DNA of 49,467 nucleotides. Source: Trichothermofontia sp964536415 (GTDB taxonomy: Bacteria; Cyanobacteriota; Cyanobacteriia; B231). Every line of letters starts with the position of its first letter. The stretch's first letter is position 1. The notes under the pieces were generated by a model that had not been told where the DNA came from, searched no databases, and was given only the letters and a program-made list of their open reading frames with translations. Location: NCBI GenBank assembly GCA_964536415.1, contig CAZHXN010000025.1, forward strand, positions 1-49,467, read 5' to 3'. The position numbers and the translations under genes were made by a program. Shown here in pieces: positions 36,001 to 43,213 of the stretch.

Positions 36001-36909
36001 ATGTCAACCCCAAGACTACTCCATTGGCTCCTAGCGATCGCCCTGTTCCTGAGTTGGGCGAACGTCAGTCGGGCGGCTGAGTGGAAAACGATCCGCCGTC
36101 GGGGGCATTTGATCATCGGAGTGAAAGACAATCTGCGCCCCCTGGGGTTTCGTGGGGTGAGTGCTGGTCGCCCTGCCGCTTCCCAGATGCATCGCACACC
36201 CACTGGCGAACTTCAGGGGTTGGAAATTGATATTGCTCACCAACTGGCCCAGGAGCTTTTAGGGAAGGCCGATGCCGTTGTACTCAAACCCGTGGCTAAT
36301 CGCGATCGCCTGCGCCAAATTCTCGATAACGAAGTGGATCTAGTCATTGCCCAGGTAACAGCAACACCGAGTCGTGCCCGCGTGGTGGCCTTCAGTGTGC
36401 CCTACTATCACGACGGCACCACTCTGCTAGTCCGGGCCGGGACGGTTCAACGCCAATCGCAACTGACCCAGGGCACTATTGCTGTCCTGAACGGATCGAG
36501 TGCGATCGCCCCCCTGCAAATGACGTTTCCCCAGGCCCAGTTGTTAGGCGTAGACTCCTACCAAACCGCCCAGAGGCGGCTCGATCACGGTGAGGCGATC
36601 GCGATCGCGGCGGATGCCAGCGTTCTGACAGGCTGGGTACAACAAACATCCGACTACCAACTCTTACCCGTCCGCCTGGCGACGGCTCCCCTCAGCGTTG
36701 TCCTTCCCAAAGGCAGTCAATATAGCGATCTCAGACAATTAGTCAACGGCGCAATCCACCGCTGGCAACGGAACGGTTGGCTCCAGGAACGCATTCAATA
36801 CTGGGGACTCTCGCTACCCGACACCCACGCCCCCCATTCGCAGTCCCTTGTCCTCTGTCCTCTATCCTCCCGTCAGGGGAAAAGATTAGTCAGTCAACGA
36901 GGTAGCTAG
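36001..36909 (+). CDS. Family-3 (amino-acid type) extracellular solute-binding protein
   Basis: A 302-residue exported protein of the SBP_bac_3 family. A signal sequence (LLHWLLAIALFLSWANVSRA, residues 5-24) is followed by WKTIRRRGHLIIGVKDNLRP, the usual first strand, LQGLEIDIAHQLAQELLG, RQILDNEVDLVIAQVTATPS and FSVPYYHDGTTLLVRAG, the core of the family. It ends in a Ser/Pro/His-rich extension of about 25 residues after YWGLSLPD that looks unconserved. It has no lipobox. No transporter permease is nearby, and the link with the upstream adaptor is only by position. Confidence 0.87.
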   Translation: MSTPRLLHWLLAIALFLSWANVSRAAEWKTIRRRGHLIIGVKDNLRPLGFRGVSAGRPAASQMHRTPTGELQGLEIDIAHQLAQELLGKADAVVLKPVANRDRLRQILDNEVDLVIAQVTATPSRARVVAFSVPYYHDGTTLLVRAGTVQRQSQLTQGTIAVLNGSSAIAPLQMTFPQAQLLGVDSYQTAQRRLDHGEAIAIAADASVLTGWVQQTSDYQLLPVRLATAPLSVVLPKGSQYSDLRQLVNGAIHRWQRNGWLQERIQYWGLSLPDTHAPHSQSLVLCPLSSRQGKRLVSQRGS

Positions 36910-37005
36910 AGCCTTGGATCTCACCTAGCGAAAATTACGGAACTTTTCAGCAAAACCGCCGTCTGGGTCGCCTAAGCTACGTGCCTTTACGGAGACGAGA
37001 AACTG

Positions 37006-37404
37006 ATGCTGACTAAAATCGGCGTACTCGGTGTGTTAAGTACAGCCATGTTAGGGGTGGCTCCCCTGCCAACTTGGGCCGGTTCCAATCATGACCAAGC
37101 AGCCACCGTCCAAAATACCAGCCAGCAGGCCACCGTCACGGGGGACAACAACCAAGTGATTCAGGTGATTAACCAGGTAACCATCAATCACCCCGGCCAA
37201 GGCAACCTTAAGCGTGCCCTAAATCCTACGGGGACAGTGCAGGAGGCCGCCCAAGGGGCCACGGTCAACGGTCAGGGTAACCAGGCAGTCCAGATGACTA
37301 CGCAGGTTAATCAACGTCCCCAGGGGGATGGCCAGGGGCGGCGGCACGATCGCGCAGTCGGTAACCAGGGCAATGGTCATACCCGCAGTCACGATCGGAA
37401 ATAG
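37006..37404 (+). CDS. Small secreted protein with two curlin-like repeats (first of cluster)
   Basis: A 132-residue protein with a signal peptide (cleavage likely after PTWA, residue 25). The mature part has two repeats, residues 35-61 and 78-102. Both fit V-Q-x3-Q-x2-T-V-x-G-x2-N-x3-Q-x3-Q-V: VQNTSQQATVTGDNNQVIQ and VQEAAQGATVNGQGNQAVQ. The regular spacing of Gly, Asn and Gln recalls the curlin (CsgA) strand-turn-strand repeat, though the inner spacing differs from CsgA. The tail (103-132) is Gly/Arg/His/Asn-rich. It is probably exported and may polymerise; no function is known. Two relatives lie downstream (38040 and, degenerate, 39241). An A-rich, poor ribosome binding site (GGAGACGAGAAACTG) precedes the ATG. 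Confidence 0.78.
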   Translation: MLTKIGVLGVLSTAMLGVAPLPTWAGSNHDQAATVQNTSQQATVTGDNNQVIQVINQVTINHPGQGNLKRALNPTGTVQEAAQGATVNGQGNQAVQMTTQVNQRPQGDGQGRRHDRAVGNQGNGHTRSHDRK

Positions 37405-37481
37405 AGTGCAGGGTCTATACCCATTGCGTGAGATGTTTGACGATACGCCCAAGGCATCGCTGAGTAATACTAAGACGTTAA

Positions 37482-37576
37482 TACAGCCTGTGTCGCCTCA
37501 GTGAGGATCAGGCAAGGGGATCAAGCCCCTTGTTCATCAGGTACTTCTGTCCTTCAGAGACTTGGAAAACGCTGTA
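37482..37576. mobile_element. 95 bp MITE-like element, copy 2
   Basis: Second copy of the element at 34305-34399, same orientation and same length, with about eleven differences concentrated in the middle (around 37507-37530). Ends are TACAGCCTGT and AAACGCTGTA. Confidence 0.7.
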
Positions 37577-37884
37577 ACTAGACGTTAATCAATTACCGCT
37601 ATAAGCCAAAGGCGTCGCAAATTTATCGCAAGTAAACAGCTATTCCTAAGCTGAATAAATTAACTAGGAATCGATTCTTTGATTCCTGATTTTTGATGCT
37701 TGAATAGTTGTCAGTCTTAAGGCAATTTATCTCTATTGATAGAGAGTGAATTAGCTCAAAAAATCTCAGAAAAAAGTCAAAAAAACGGGAACTTAAAATC
37801 GAAAATAACGTCGAATAGGCCATGAGCAATGGATACTGGCCCTGCCAGTAAAACGAGAGGTACCTCGGATTAATGCTCTACCCA

Positions 37885-37940
37885 ACTACGGCTGTTTTTT
37901 TAGTTTCCGTTCACTCCCACTTTTCATTTTCAGCCGTAGT
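37885..37940. repeat. Inverted repeat upstream of the second secreted-repeat gene
   Basis: ACTACGGCTG (37885-37894) is inverted at 37931-37940 (CAGCCGTAGT) with 36 bases between; seven T follow the left arm directly. It could be a long-loop terminator-like hairpin or an operator. It lies 100 bases before the gene at 38040. Confidence 0.55.
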
Positions 37941-38039
37941 ATTCATCGAGAGACCGGTTCCTTCCGGAAACTTTTTCACTGTTCTCAATGTTCTCAAAGA
38001 ACAACTCACTGAAACAACACAATATCTAAGGAGAAAAAA

Positions 38040-38414
38040 ATGCTGAAGCGAGCTTATGCCTTGGGTCTGTTGAGCCTCACCTCTCTGGGGATGATTTCAT
38101 TGCCTGCCTTCGCCGACACGGCAGTGATTCAACGCAATACTCAGGATCTGTATATTGAAGGCCAACGGAATACGGCAGTCCAGGACAGCCAGCAGATCAA
38201 TATCAATCGGCGGACCAATGTGCGGCACCAGGAAGGTAATGTGGGGGTGGTGCAAGACACCTATCAGGGGGCAACTGTAGTGGGCAAAGACAATGCCGCC
38301 TATCAGGGTAGCACGCAGATCAATGTGAACGATGAACGCCGAGGTCCGGATGGCAAGAAGCCACATCCGGGACGTGGCCACGGACGGGGTGGCATCTCGA
38401 TCGAGCAAAAGTAA
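38040..38414 (+). CDS. Small secreted protein with two curlin-like repeats (second of cluster)
   Basis: A 124-residue protein with a clear signal peptide, LGLLSLTSLGMISLPAFA, cut near residue 25. Repeats occupy residues 30-56 (IQRNTQDLYIEGQRNTAVQ then QQININ) and 71-97 (VQDTYQGATVVGKDNAAYQ then TQINVN). Each keeps G-x2-N-x3-Q-x3-Q and ends in a short V/I-N strand. A linker rich in Arg, Asn and His separates them, and the tail is Lys/His/Gly-rich, so the protein is basic. The ATG follows AAGGAGAAAAAA, a strong ribosome binding site. It is homologous to the 37006 gene by repeat pattern and by layout. Confidence 0.8.
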   Translation: MLKRAYALGLLSLTSLGMISLPAFADTAVIQRNTQDLYIEGQRNTAVQDSQQININRRTNVRHQEGNVGVVQDTYQGATVVGKDNAAYQGSTQINVNDERRGPDGKKPHPGRGHGRGGISIEQK

Positions 38415-38584
38415 GCAATTTTCACCGGGCTTCAAGGATGAAAGCATTCCTTGAAGCTAATTTTGCTTGCAGACGAGGTGCCTGACCTCGTTTCTGAGAT
38501 GGGATAGAAGCGCAGATCTGCGGGTGGGAACAGATCTGTGTTTTTCCCATTGCTACCGTAGGTTTGTAAACGGAGTCAAGGCTG

Positions 38585-38959
38585 ATGGACAGCAAACGTG
38601 TACTGCCATTTTGGGTATTGGCGGCTTGCCTGTGGGTACCCAAAGTAGCATTGGCGGAAANNNNNNNNNNGCGATTCTCTGGTGGCGACGCTGCGCGATC
38701 GGGTGAGATGAGAATTCGCATTGCTGATGACGGGCAAGTGCAGATCAAGGGTGATCAATTGCAGGTACAGACCCCCGGCTATGCCTTCCGCAGATCGCCC
38801 TATCTTGAGCGCAACTATCGCTACCGACGCCCCGATCTTTCTGCATGGCGGCAAGCTTGCCAGGGGCAGGCGGATACCCAGGAACGGGTGTATACCCAGC
38901 GATCGTCCGATGGTTTGGTCTATCAGCGTAGCTCGGTCGTTACCCGCACCTGTCGCTAA
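38585..38959 (+). CDS. Small secreted protein interrupted by assembly gap (third of cluster)
   Basis: A frame of about 124 codons including the ten-N gap at 38661-38670. A signal sequence (PFWVLAACLWVPKVALAE, residues 8-25) runs into the gap; after it comes a repeat-derived RFSGGDAARSG and then MRIRIADDGQVQIKGDQLQV, a short beta-rich part, and a basic C-terminal part with two cysteines (RQACQGQAD and VTRTCR) that could form a disulphide outside the cytoplasm. It lacks the G-x2-N-x3-Q repeat. The true gap size is unknown, so the frame through it is only nominal. The ATG at 38585 has GGAG 13 bases upstream, which is rather far. Confidence 0.6.
   Translation: MDSKRVLPFWVLAACLWVPKVALAEXXXXRFSGGDAARSGEMRIRIADDGQVQIKGDQLQVQTPGYAFRRSPYLERNYRYRRPDLSAWRQACQGQADTQERVYTQRSSDGLVYQRSSVVTRTCR
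38661..38670. other. Assembly gap (ten N)
   Basis: Ten ambiguous bases directly before a dispersed repeat copy. A round number suggests a placeholder rather than a measured length. Confidence 0.95.
38671..38703 (+). repeat. Copy of dispersed GCGATTCTC/GGAGACGC element at the gap
   Basis: GCGATTCTCTGGTGGCGACG then CTGCGCGATCGGG, starting at the first known base after the gap. The repeat probably caused the assembly break. Confidence 0.65.
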
Positions 38960-39240
38960 CCTAGCGTCGGTGATTGCGTTGCGTGATCGTATCTCGCGAT
39001 CGCATCTCGGCAGGGGAATTGTGGGGTAGGCATCCCGTCTGCCCCCGCTGTCCCCGATGGGGCGGGTTTAGCTAGGTTGTCCGTTTTCAACCAAATTGTG
39101 GAGCAAGCCGCATCTACCCGCGATCGCGCCTAATTCCCTAGACATCTCTACACACGTCATATCCCACCTCGCGTATTCCCACGCGCCTGACTCCAGGCGT
39201 ATGAACCCGGTTTAACCCCTTACTCATTCGGGAGGAAAGT

Positions 39241-39657
39241 ATGAAGCGGAAACGTTCGATCGGCTCCCTGAGCCTCCTATCAATAGCCACCCTATTGGCC
39301 CTAGCCATACCAGAAACCCGCCCTGCGGCTGCGCAATGTGTGATTGCTGACGTGGCCGTGCAAACCGCGATCACCGGTTCACAAAAACCAGCCAAACAAT
39401 CGAATCAGGTCACAATCGACCGACGCGGTGCCTGTAGCGGCAACAGCAGTGTCAGCGTGGGCCAGCAAGTGCAGGTGGGCGGCACTGGCCAGGTGGTGCA
39501 GGAACGGCGCAGTCATCATCGTATCGAAGGGACATCCGGTAACGAGACCGGCGTTAAGGGGCCTACGGTTGCTGTCCCTGTTCAAGTCCAAGTGGATGTC
39601 TACAATGCTGCCGATCGCTTCGCGACGCCAAAGGCGAATCGCCTCCAGCAACCCTAG
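39241..39657 (+). CDS. Small secreted protein with degenerate repeat (fourth of cluster)
   Basis: A 138-residue protein with a basic N-terminus MKRKRS and a hydrophobic signal (SLSLLSIATLLALAI), cut near PAAAQ (about residue 31). The mature start VAVQTAITGSQKPAKQSNQV resembles the repeat of the two upstream proteins but has lysine for the asparagine and lacks one residue. A second part, SVSVGQQVQVGGTGQVVQ, is a looser match. Two cysteines (33 and 65) may pair outside the cytoplasm. The last ten residues come from a repeat-like sequence (39612-39648). GGGAGGAAAGT precedes the ATG, a good ribosome binding site. Probably a diverged member of the same cluster. Confidence 0.7.
   Translation: MKRKRSIGSLSLLSIATLLALAIPETRPAAAQCVIADVAVQTAITGSQKPAKQSNQVTIDRRGACSGNSSVSVGQQVQVGGTGQVVQERRSHHRIEGTSGNETGVKGPTVAVPVQVQVDVYNAADRFATPKANRLQQP
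39612..39648 (-). repeat. Diverged copy of dispersed element at the 3' end of a secreted-protein gene
   Basis: On the minus strand: GGCGATTCGCCTTTGGCGTC then GCGAAGCGATCGG, matching the start and end blocks of the family. It encodes the last residues of the 39241 gene. Confidence 0.5.
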
Positions 39658-39831
39658 TACAGCACAAATTAACGATGCAACGTTCGTAGTGTGGGCTTTA
39701 GCCCGCTTGGCGCAGCAGCGCCCCCTTCTGTCGCACCCAATCCTGTAAACACCCAGGGGACGTGGGATAGTTGCCTCGACTGTCTCAATGGCAGACAAGA
39801 TGACTACCCCACGATTTTTTAGGGTTTATTC

Positions 39832-39882
39832 CGACTAAAGTCGTGACTACTAACTTTGTTTACGACTAAAGTCGTGACTACC
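39832..39882. repeat. Two tandem copies of the ACGACT-AGTCGT palindromic repeat
   Basis: CGACTAAAGTCGTGACTAC occurs twice (39832-39850 and 39863-39881), with a third, weaker form CGCGATTTTAATCGTGACT at 39929-39947. They lie just downstream of hemL (minus strand). Confidence 0.65.
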
Positions 39883-39953
39883 AACTGAATGAACTTGGTC
39901 GAACAACTAAACTGCTATTGTTCGTCGTCGCGATTTTAATCGTGACTTTCCGT

Positions 39954-41246
39954 TTAGAGGCTTTGCATAACTTCCTTCGCCACGGCTAGGGTTTTCTCAA
40001 TATCCGCCTCGGTGTGAGCCAGGGAGGTAAACCCGGCCTCAAATTGGGAGGGAGCTAGATAGATGCCCCGCTCCAGCATCCCGCGATGGAAGCGGCTGAA
40101 TTTGGCCAGATCCGACTGTTTGGCATCTTCGTAGTTATGGACCGGGCCAGCCGTGAAGAATAGACCAAACATCGCACTAATTGACCCGCCACAGGCCGCA
40201 TGACCCGTTTCCTTGGCAATGTCGAGGAGGCCCTGGCTCAGGGTCTTGGTAATGCGATCGAGGTAATCGTAGGTTCCCGGTTTTTGCAACAATTCCAAGG
40301 TTTTGATCCCCGCCGTCATCGCCAGGGGGTTACCAGAGAGGGTCCCCGCCTGGTACATGGGACCGGCAGGCGCCACCATTGCCATAATGTCCGCCCGTCC
40401 CCCGTAGGCCCCCACGGGCAGGCCGCCACCAATCACCTTACCCAGCGTGGTCAGGTCAGGTTTAATGCCAAATTTCTCCTGGGCACCGCCGTAGGCAATC
40501 CGGAAACCCGTCATCACCTCATCAAAGACCAGCAGCGCCCCATTTTCCTGGGTCAACACCCGCAACCCTTCCAGGAACCCCGCATCCGGCGGAATAAACC
40601 CAGAGTTCCCCACCACTGGCTCTAGGATCACCCCTGCAATTTGATCCGGATTTTCGGCAAACAGGGTTTTCACCGCCTCCAGATCGTTGTAGGGAGCCGT
40701 GAGGGTATTGCTGGTCACGTTCTTGGGCACACCGGGTGAGTCGGGTAACCCTAAGGTGGCTACCCCAGACCCGGCTTTTACCAAGAACATATCAGCATGG
40801 CCGTGGTAGCAGCCCTCGAACTTAATCACCTTGTCCCGTCCGGTGAAGGCCCGCATTAGGCGCAACACCGACATACAGGCTTCCGTACCCGAATTGACGA
40901 ACCGCACCATCTCAACACTGGGTACTGCCGCAATCACCAGTTCTGCCAGCACATTTTCCAGGACGCAGGGTGCCCCAAAACTCGTTCCCTTGTCCAGAGC
41001 GGCCTTCAGGGCGCTAATCACCTCCGGGTGGGCATGGCCGCAGATGGCGGGTCCCCAAGTACCCACATAGTCAATGTACTGGTTGCCATCGACATCCCAG
41101 GCATAGGCTCCCTGGACGCGATCGAAGACGATCGGCTGACCACCCACCGACTTAAAGGCCCGCACCGGGGAACTCACCCCACCCGGCATCAGCCGCTGGG
41201 CAGCGGCAAAAATTTCTTGCGATTTAGTGGTTTGAAACTGACTCAC
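39954..41246 (-). CDS. hemL: Glutamate-1-semialdehyde 2,1-aminomutase
   Basis: PLP enzyme that turns glutamate-1-semialdehyde into 5-aminolevulinate, the precursor of chlorophyll, heme and bilins. The 430-residue product matches cyanobacterial GSAM throughout: AAQRLMPGGVSSPVRAFKSV, WDVDGNQYIDYVGTWGPAIC, FVNSGTEACMSVLRLMRAFT, EGCYHGHADMFLVKAGSG, LLVFDEVMTGFRIAYGGAQ and TTLGKVIGGGLPVGAYGG with the PLP lysine at 270. The start at 41246 (MSQFQTTKSQ) is as expected. Stands alone; low-complexity GGGAAC/GTTCCC sequence follows upstream. Confidence 0.96.
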   Translation of the reverse strand: MSQFQTTKSQEIFAAAQRLMPGGVSSPVRAFKSVGGQPIVFDRVQGAYAWDVDGNQYIDYVGTWGPAICGHAHPEVISALKAALDKGTSFGAPCVLENVLAELVIAAVPSVEMVRFVNSGTEACMSVLRLMRAFTGRDKVIKFEGCYHGHADMFLVKAGSGVATLGLPDSPGVPKNVTSNTLTAPYNDLEAVKTLFAENPDQIAGVILEPVVGNSGFIPPDAGFLEGLRVLTQENGALLVFDEVMTGFRIAYGGAQEKFGIKPDLTTLGKVIGGGLPVGAYGGRADIMAMVAPAGPMYQAGTLSGNPLAMTAGIKTLELLQKPGTYDYLDRITKTLSQGLLDIAKETGHAACGGSISAMFGLFFTAGPVHNYEDAKQSDLAKFSRFHRGMLERGIYLAPSQFEAGFTSLAHTEADIEKTLAVAKEVMQSL

Positions 41247-41443
41247 GACCGAGGTTTTCTCCTAATCACTCGTGGCAGGGGGAGAAGGGGAAAGATGATA
41301 GGGAACGGGGAACAGAATTCTTGCCTGTCCCCTCTTCTCTGTTCCCTGTTCCCTGTTCTCAATCTCCTCACTGCGCTTTAACCAATGGGACGATTATGCC
41401 ACTGTGGGAGGGACCCCACTCAAAGGATTTACCCAAGAAGGGA

Positions 41444-43099
41444 CTACGCGCCTGTCCCTAAACCTCGCTCGTGGTAAAGGTGAACGATTTTGTCCACAAC
41501 CGCTTCAATGCTGAGATCGTCGGTCATGACTTCAATGGCATCGGCGGCTTGGCTCAGGGGTGCGAAGGTACGGGTACTGTCGAGGTAATCTCGTTGGGCG
41601 ATCGCCTGCTCCAGTTCGGCTTGGGACAGTTGGGTCTGGCCCTGGTTCAACAATTCCTGGTAGCGGCGGCGTGCCCGTTCCTGGATGGAGGCGGTGAGGA
41701 AAATTTTGAGGTCGGCCTGGGGAAAAACGTAGGTACCCATATCGCGACCCTCAGCGACAATGCCCCCCTGTTCGGCGTAGCGCTGTTGTTGCTGTACCAG
41801 CAGGCGACGCACCGCTGGCTGGGCCGCGATCGCTGAGACATGGGCCGTCACCTCCAAACTGCGAATCGCCTCGGTAATCACCTCGCCGTTAATCTTCACC
41901 GTCAGTGTCCCCGTCGGGGATTCGGGATGGACGGACAGCAGTTCAATGACACATTGGCTTACGGCTTCTGCGATCGCCGCCTCATCATCCAAGGGAATTC
42001 CAGCTTGCAGCACTAACCAAGTCACGGCCCGGTACATCGCCCCCGTATCCAGGTACATCAGCCCCAGGCGATCGGCTACTTGGCGGGTCACCGTTGACTT
42101 GCCCGCCCCAGCGGGACCGTCGATCGCCACGATCGGCTTACGGGCATAGAGGAGTTGGTTATCGATCAGACGCGTCTTGCCCACATAGGCAGCAACCCCC
42201 AACAGACCCTGCGTGGTGACCTCAGTGAGGGGAACCAGGGTTTGGGGATGGACCAGTTCGGCGTATTCCAAACGCAGGTCAGGGAGGGTACTCATGGTTT
42301 GCTTTACCGTGTGGATCAGAGGTGCAGCGCGGCGTTCCCCCGCTCGAAATTGGGCCACAGCCGCCTGCAAACTACGGTACAGGCCCGTGGCGTGTTCCCG
42401 TTCTGTCGGGGTGAGGTACTGGTTGCGGGAACTGTAGGCTAGCCCCGATGCTTCGCGCACAATGGGACATCCTATGATATGGACATCCAGGTGCAAATCC
42501 GCCACCAGTCGCCGAATAATCGCCAACTGCTGGGCATCCTTTTGGCCAAAATAGGCGCGCTCGGGCTGGACCAGTTGTAACAATTTGGTGACGATCGTCG
42601 CCACCCCCTCAAAATGCCCCGGACGGTGGGGACCACACATCACCCTTAACATGGCCGGGGGTGGCACGACCTGGGTGTGGGCACTACGATCCTGGGCGGC
42701 GGCACCAATTAACTCCGCCGGTGACGGGGCAAAAATGACATCGACCCCCATCGCCTCACATAATTGGCGATCCTGTGCCAAGGTTTGGGGATAGCGATCG
42801 AGATCTTCCTGGGGGCCAAACTGCAAGGGATTGACGAAAATACTCACCACCACCAGGGCATTTTCGCGACGGGCCTGGGCGATGAGACTTTGATGCCCTG
42901 CATGGAGTGCGCCCATCGTCGGCACCAGACCCACCTGCCGTTCGCGCAGCGTCTCCGCAGAGGCATAGTAGCTATGCGACGCTCCTAGGGGCTTGGGGGC
43001 CTCTTCCCCAAACTCACCTGCAACGGGCAACTTGCCCGCCCGGTACTGGTCCAAATAACACCGCAGCGCGGCGATCGTGGTAAAGGTAAATAGGCGCAC
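41444..43099 (-). CDS. panC-cmk: Bifunctional pantoate-beta-alanine ligase / cytidylate kinase
   Basis: A 551-residue cyanobacterial fusion. The N-terminal half makes pantothenate from pantoate, beta-alanine and ATP (VGLVPTMGALHAGHQSLI with the HAGH motif, FVNPLQFGPQEDLDRYP, YFGQKDAQQLAIIRRLV, SSRNQYLTPTEREHA). The C-terminal half phosphorylates CMP and dCMP (AIDGPAGAGKSTVTRQVADR P-loop, MYLDTGAMYRAVTWL, EGRDMGTYVFP, LDSTRTFAPLSQA). Residues about 39-54 (GASHSYYASAETLRER), just before the first conserved strand, are encoded by a copy of the dispersed repeat (42939-42984) and are not part of the usual PanC; the reading frame is kept. Both active sites look intact. Confidence 0.95.
   Translation of the reverse strand: MRLFTFTTIAALRCYLDQYRAGKLPVAGEFGEEAPKPLGASHSYYASAETLRERQVGLVPTMGALHAGHQSLIAQARRENALVVVSIFVNPLQFGPQEDLDRYPQTLAQDRQLCEAMGVDVIFAPSPAELIGAAAQDRSAHTQVVPPPAMLRVMCGPHRPGHFEGVATIVTKLLQLVQPERAYFGQKDAQQLAIIRRLVADLHLDVHIIGCPIVREASGLAYSSRNQYLTPTEREHATGLYRSLQAAVAQFRAGERRAAPLIHTVKQTMSTLPDLRLEYAELVHPQTLVPLTEVTTQGLLGVAAYVGKTRLIDNQLLYARKPIVAIDGPAGAGKSTVTRQVADRLGLMYLDTGAMYRAVTWLVLQAGIPLDDEAAIAEAVSQCVIELLSVHPESPTGTLTVKINGEVITEAIRSLEVTAHVSAIAAQPAVRRLLVQQQQRYAEQGGIVAEGRDMGTYVFPQADLKIFLTASIQERARRRYQELLNQGQTQLSQAELEQAIAQRDYLDSTRTFAPLSQAADAIEVMTDDLSIEAVVDKIVHLYHERGLGTGA
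42939..42984 (-). repeat. Copy of dispersed element inserted in frame in panC
   Basis: On the minus strand, GGAGCGTCGCATAGCTACTA then TGCCTCTGCGGAGACGCTGC and GCGAACGG. It includes an extra hairpin GCATAG/CTATGC (42963-42977). It encodes an extra surface peptide near the PanC N-terminus. Confidence 0.7.
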
Positions 43100-43170
43100 G
43101 GATTTTCCTGACTAGCGACGAGAAACAAGCCTCTCCGATTAGTAGTCTACAGGTCCCACTGCCAGTACCC

Positions 43171-43196
43171 TAGACTAAGACTCTAGACTAAGACTA
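43171..43196. repeat. 13 bp tandem duplication upstream of gatA
   Basis: TAGACTAAGACTC and TAGACTAAGACTA lie head to tail, 17 bases before the gatA start. It could be part of the leader or an operator; nothing else is known. Confidence 0.6.
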
Positions 43197-43213
43197 GCGA
43201 CTGAGGTTATGGC

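Larger units (their letters stand above)
37405..38039. other. Intergenic stretch with MITE-like element and AT-rich island
   Basis: No gene that I can support. It holds the second 95 bp element (37482-37576), an AT-rich island (about 37600-37830) that stands out from the GC-rich surroundings, and a 10 bp inverted repeat (37885-37894 with 37931-37940). A 68-codon minus-strand frame in the AT-rich part (37623-37829) is not convincing. The leader of the next gene, with AAGGAG at 38030-38035, ends it. Confidence 0.6.

Noticed and set aside
37623..37829. 68-codon minus-strand frame in the AT-rich island
   Set aside because: No ribosome binding site of note, Phe/Leu/Ser-rich composition explained by AT content, no motif.
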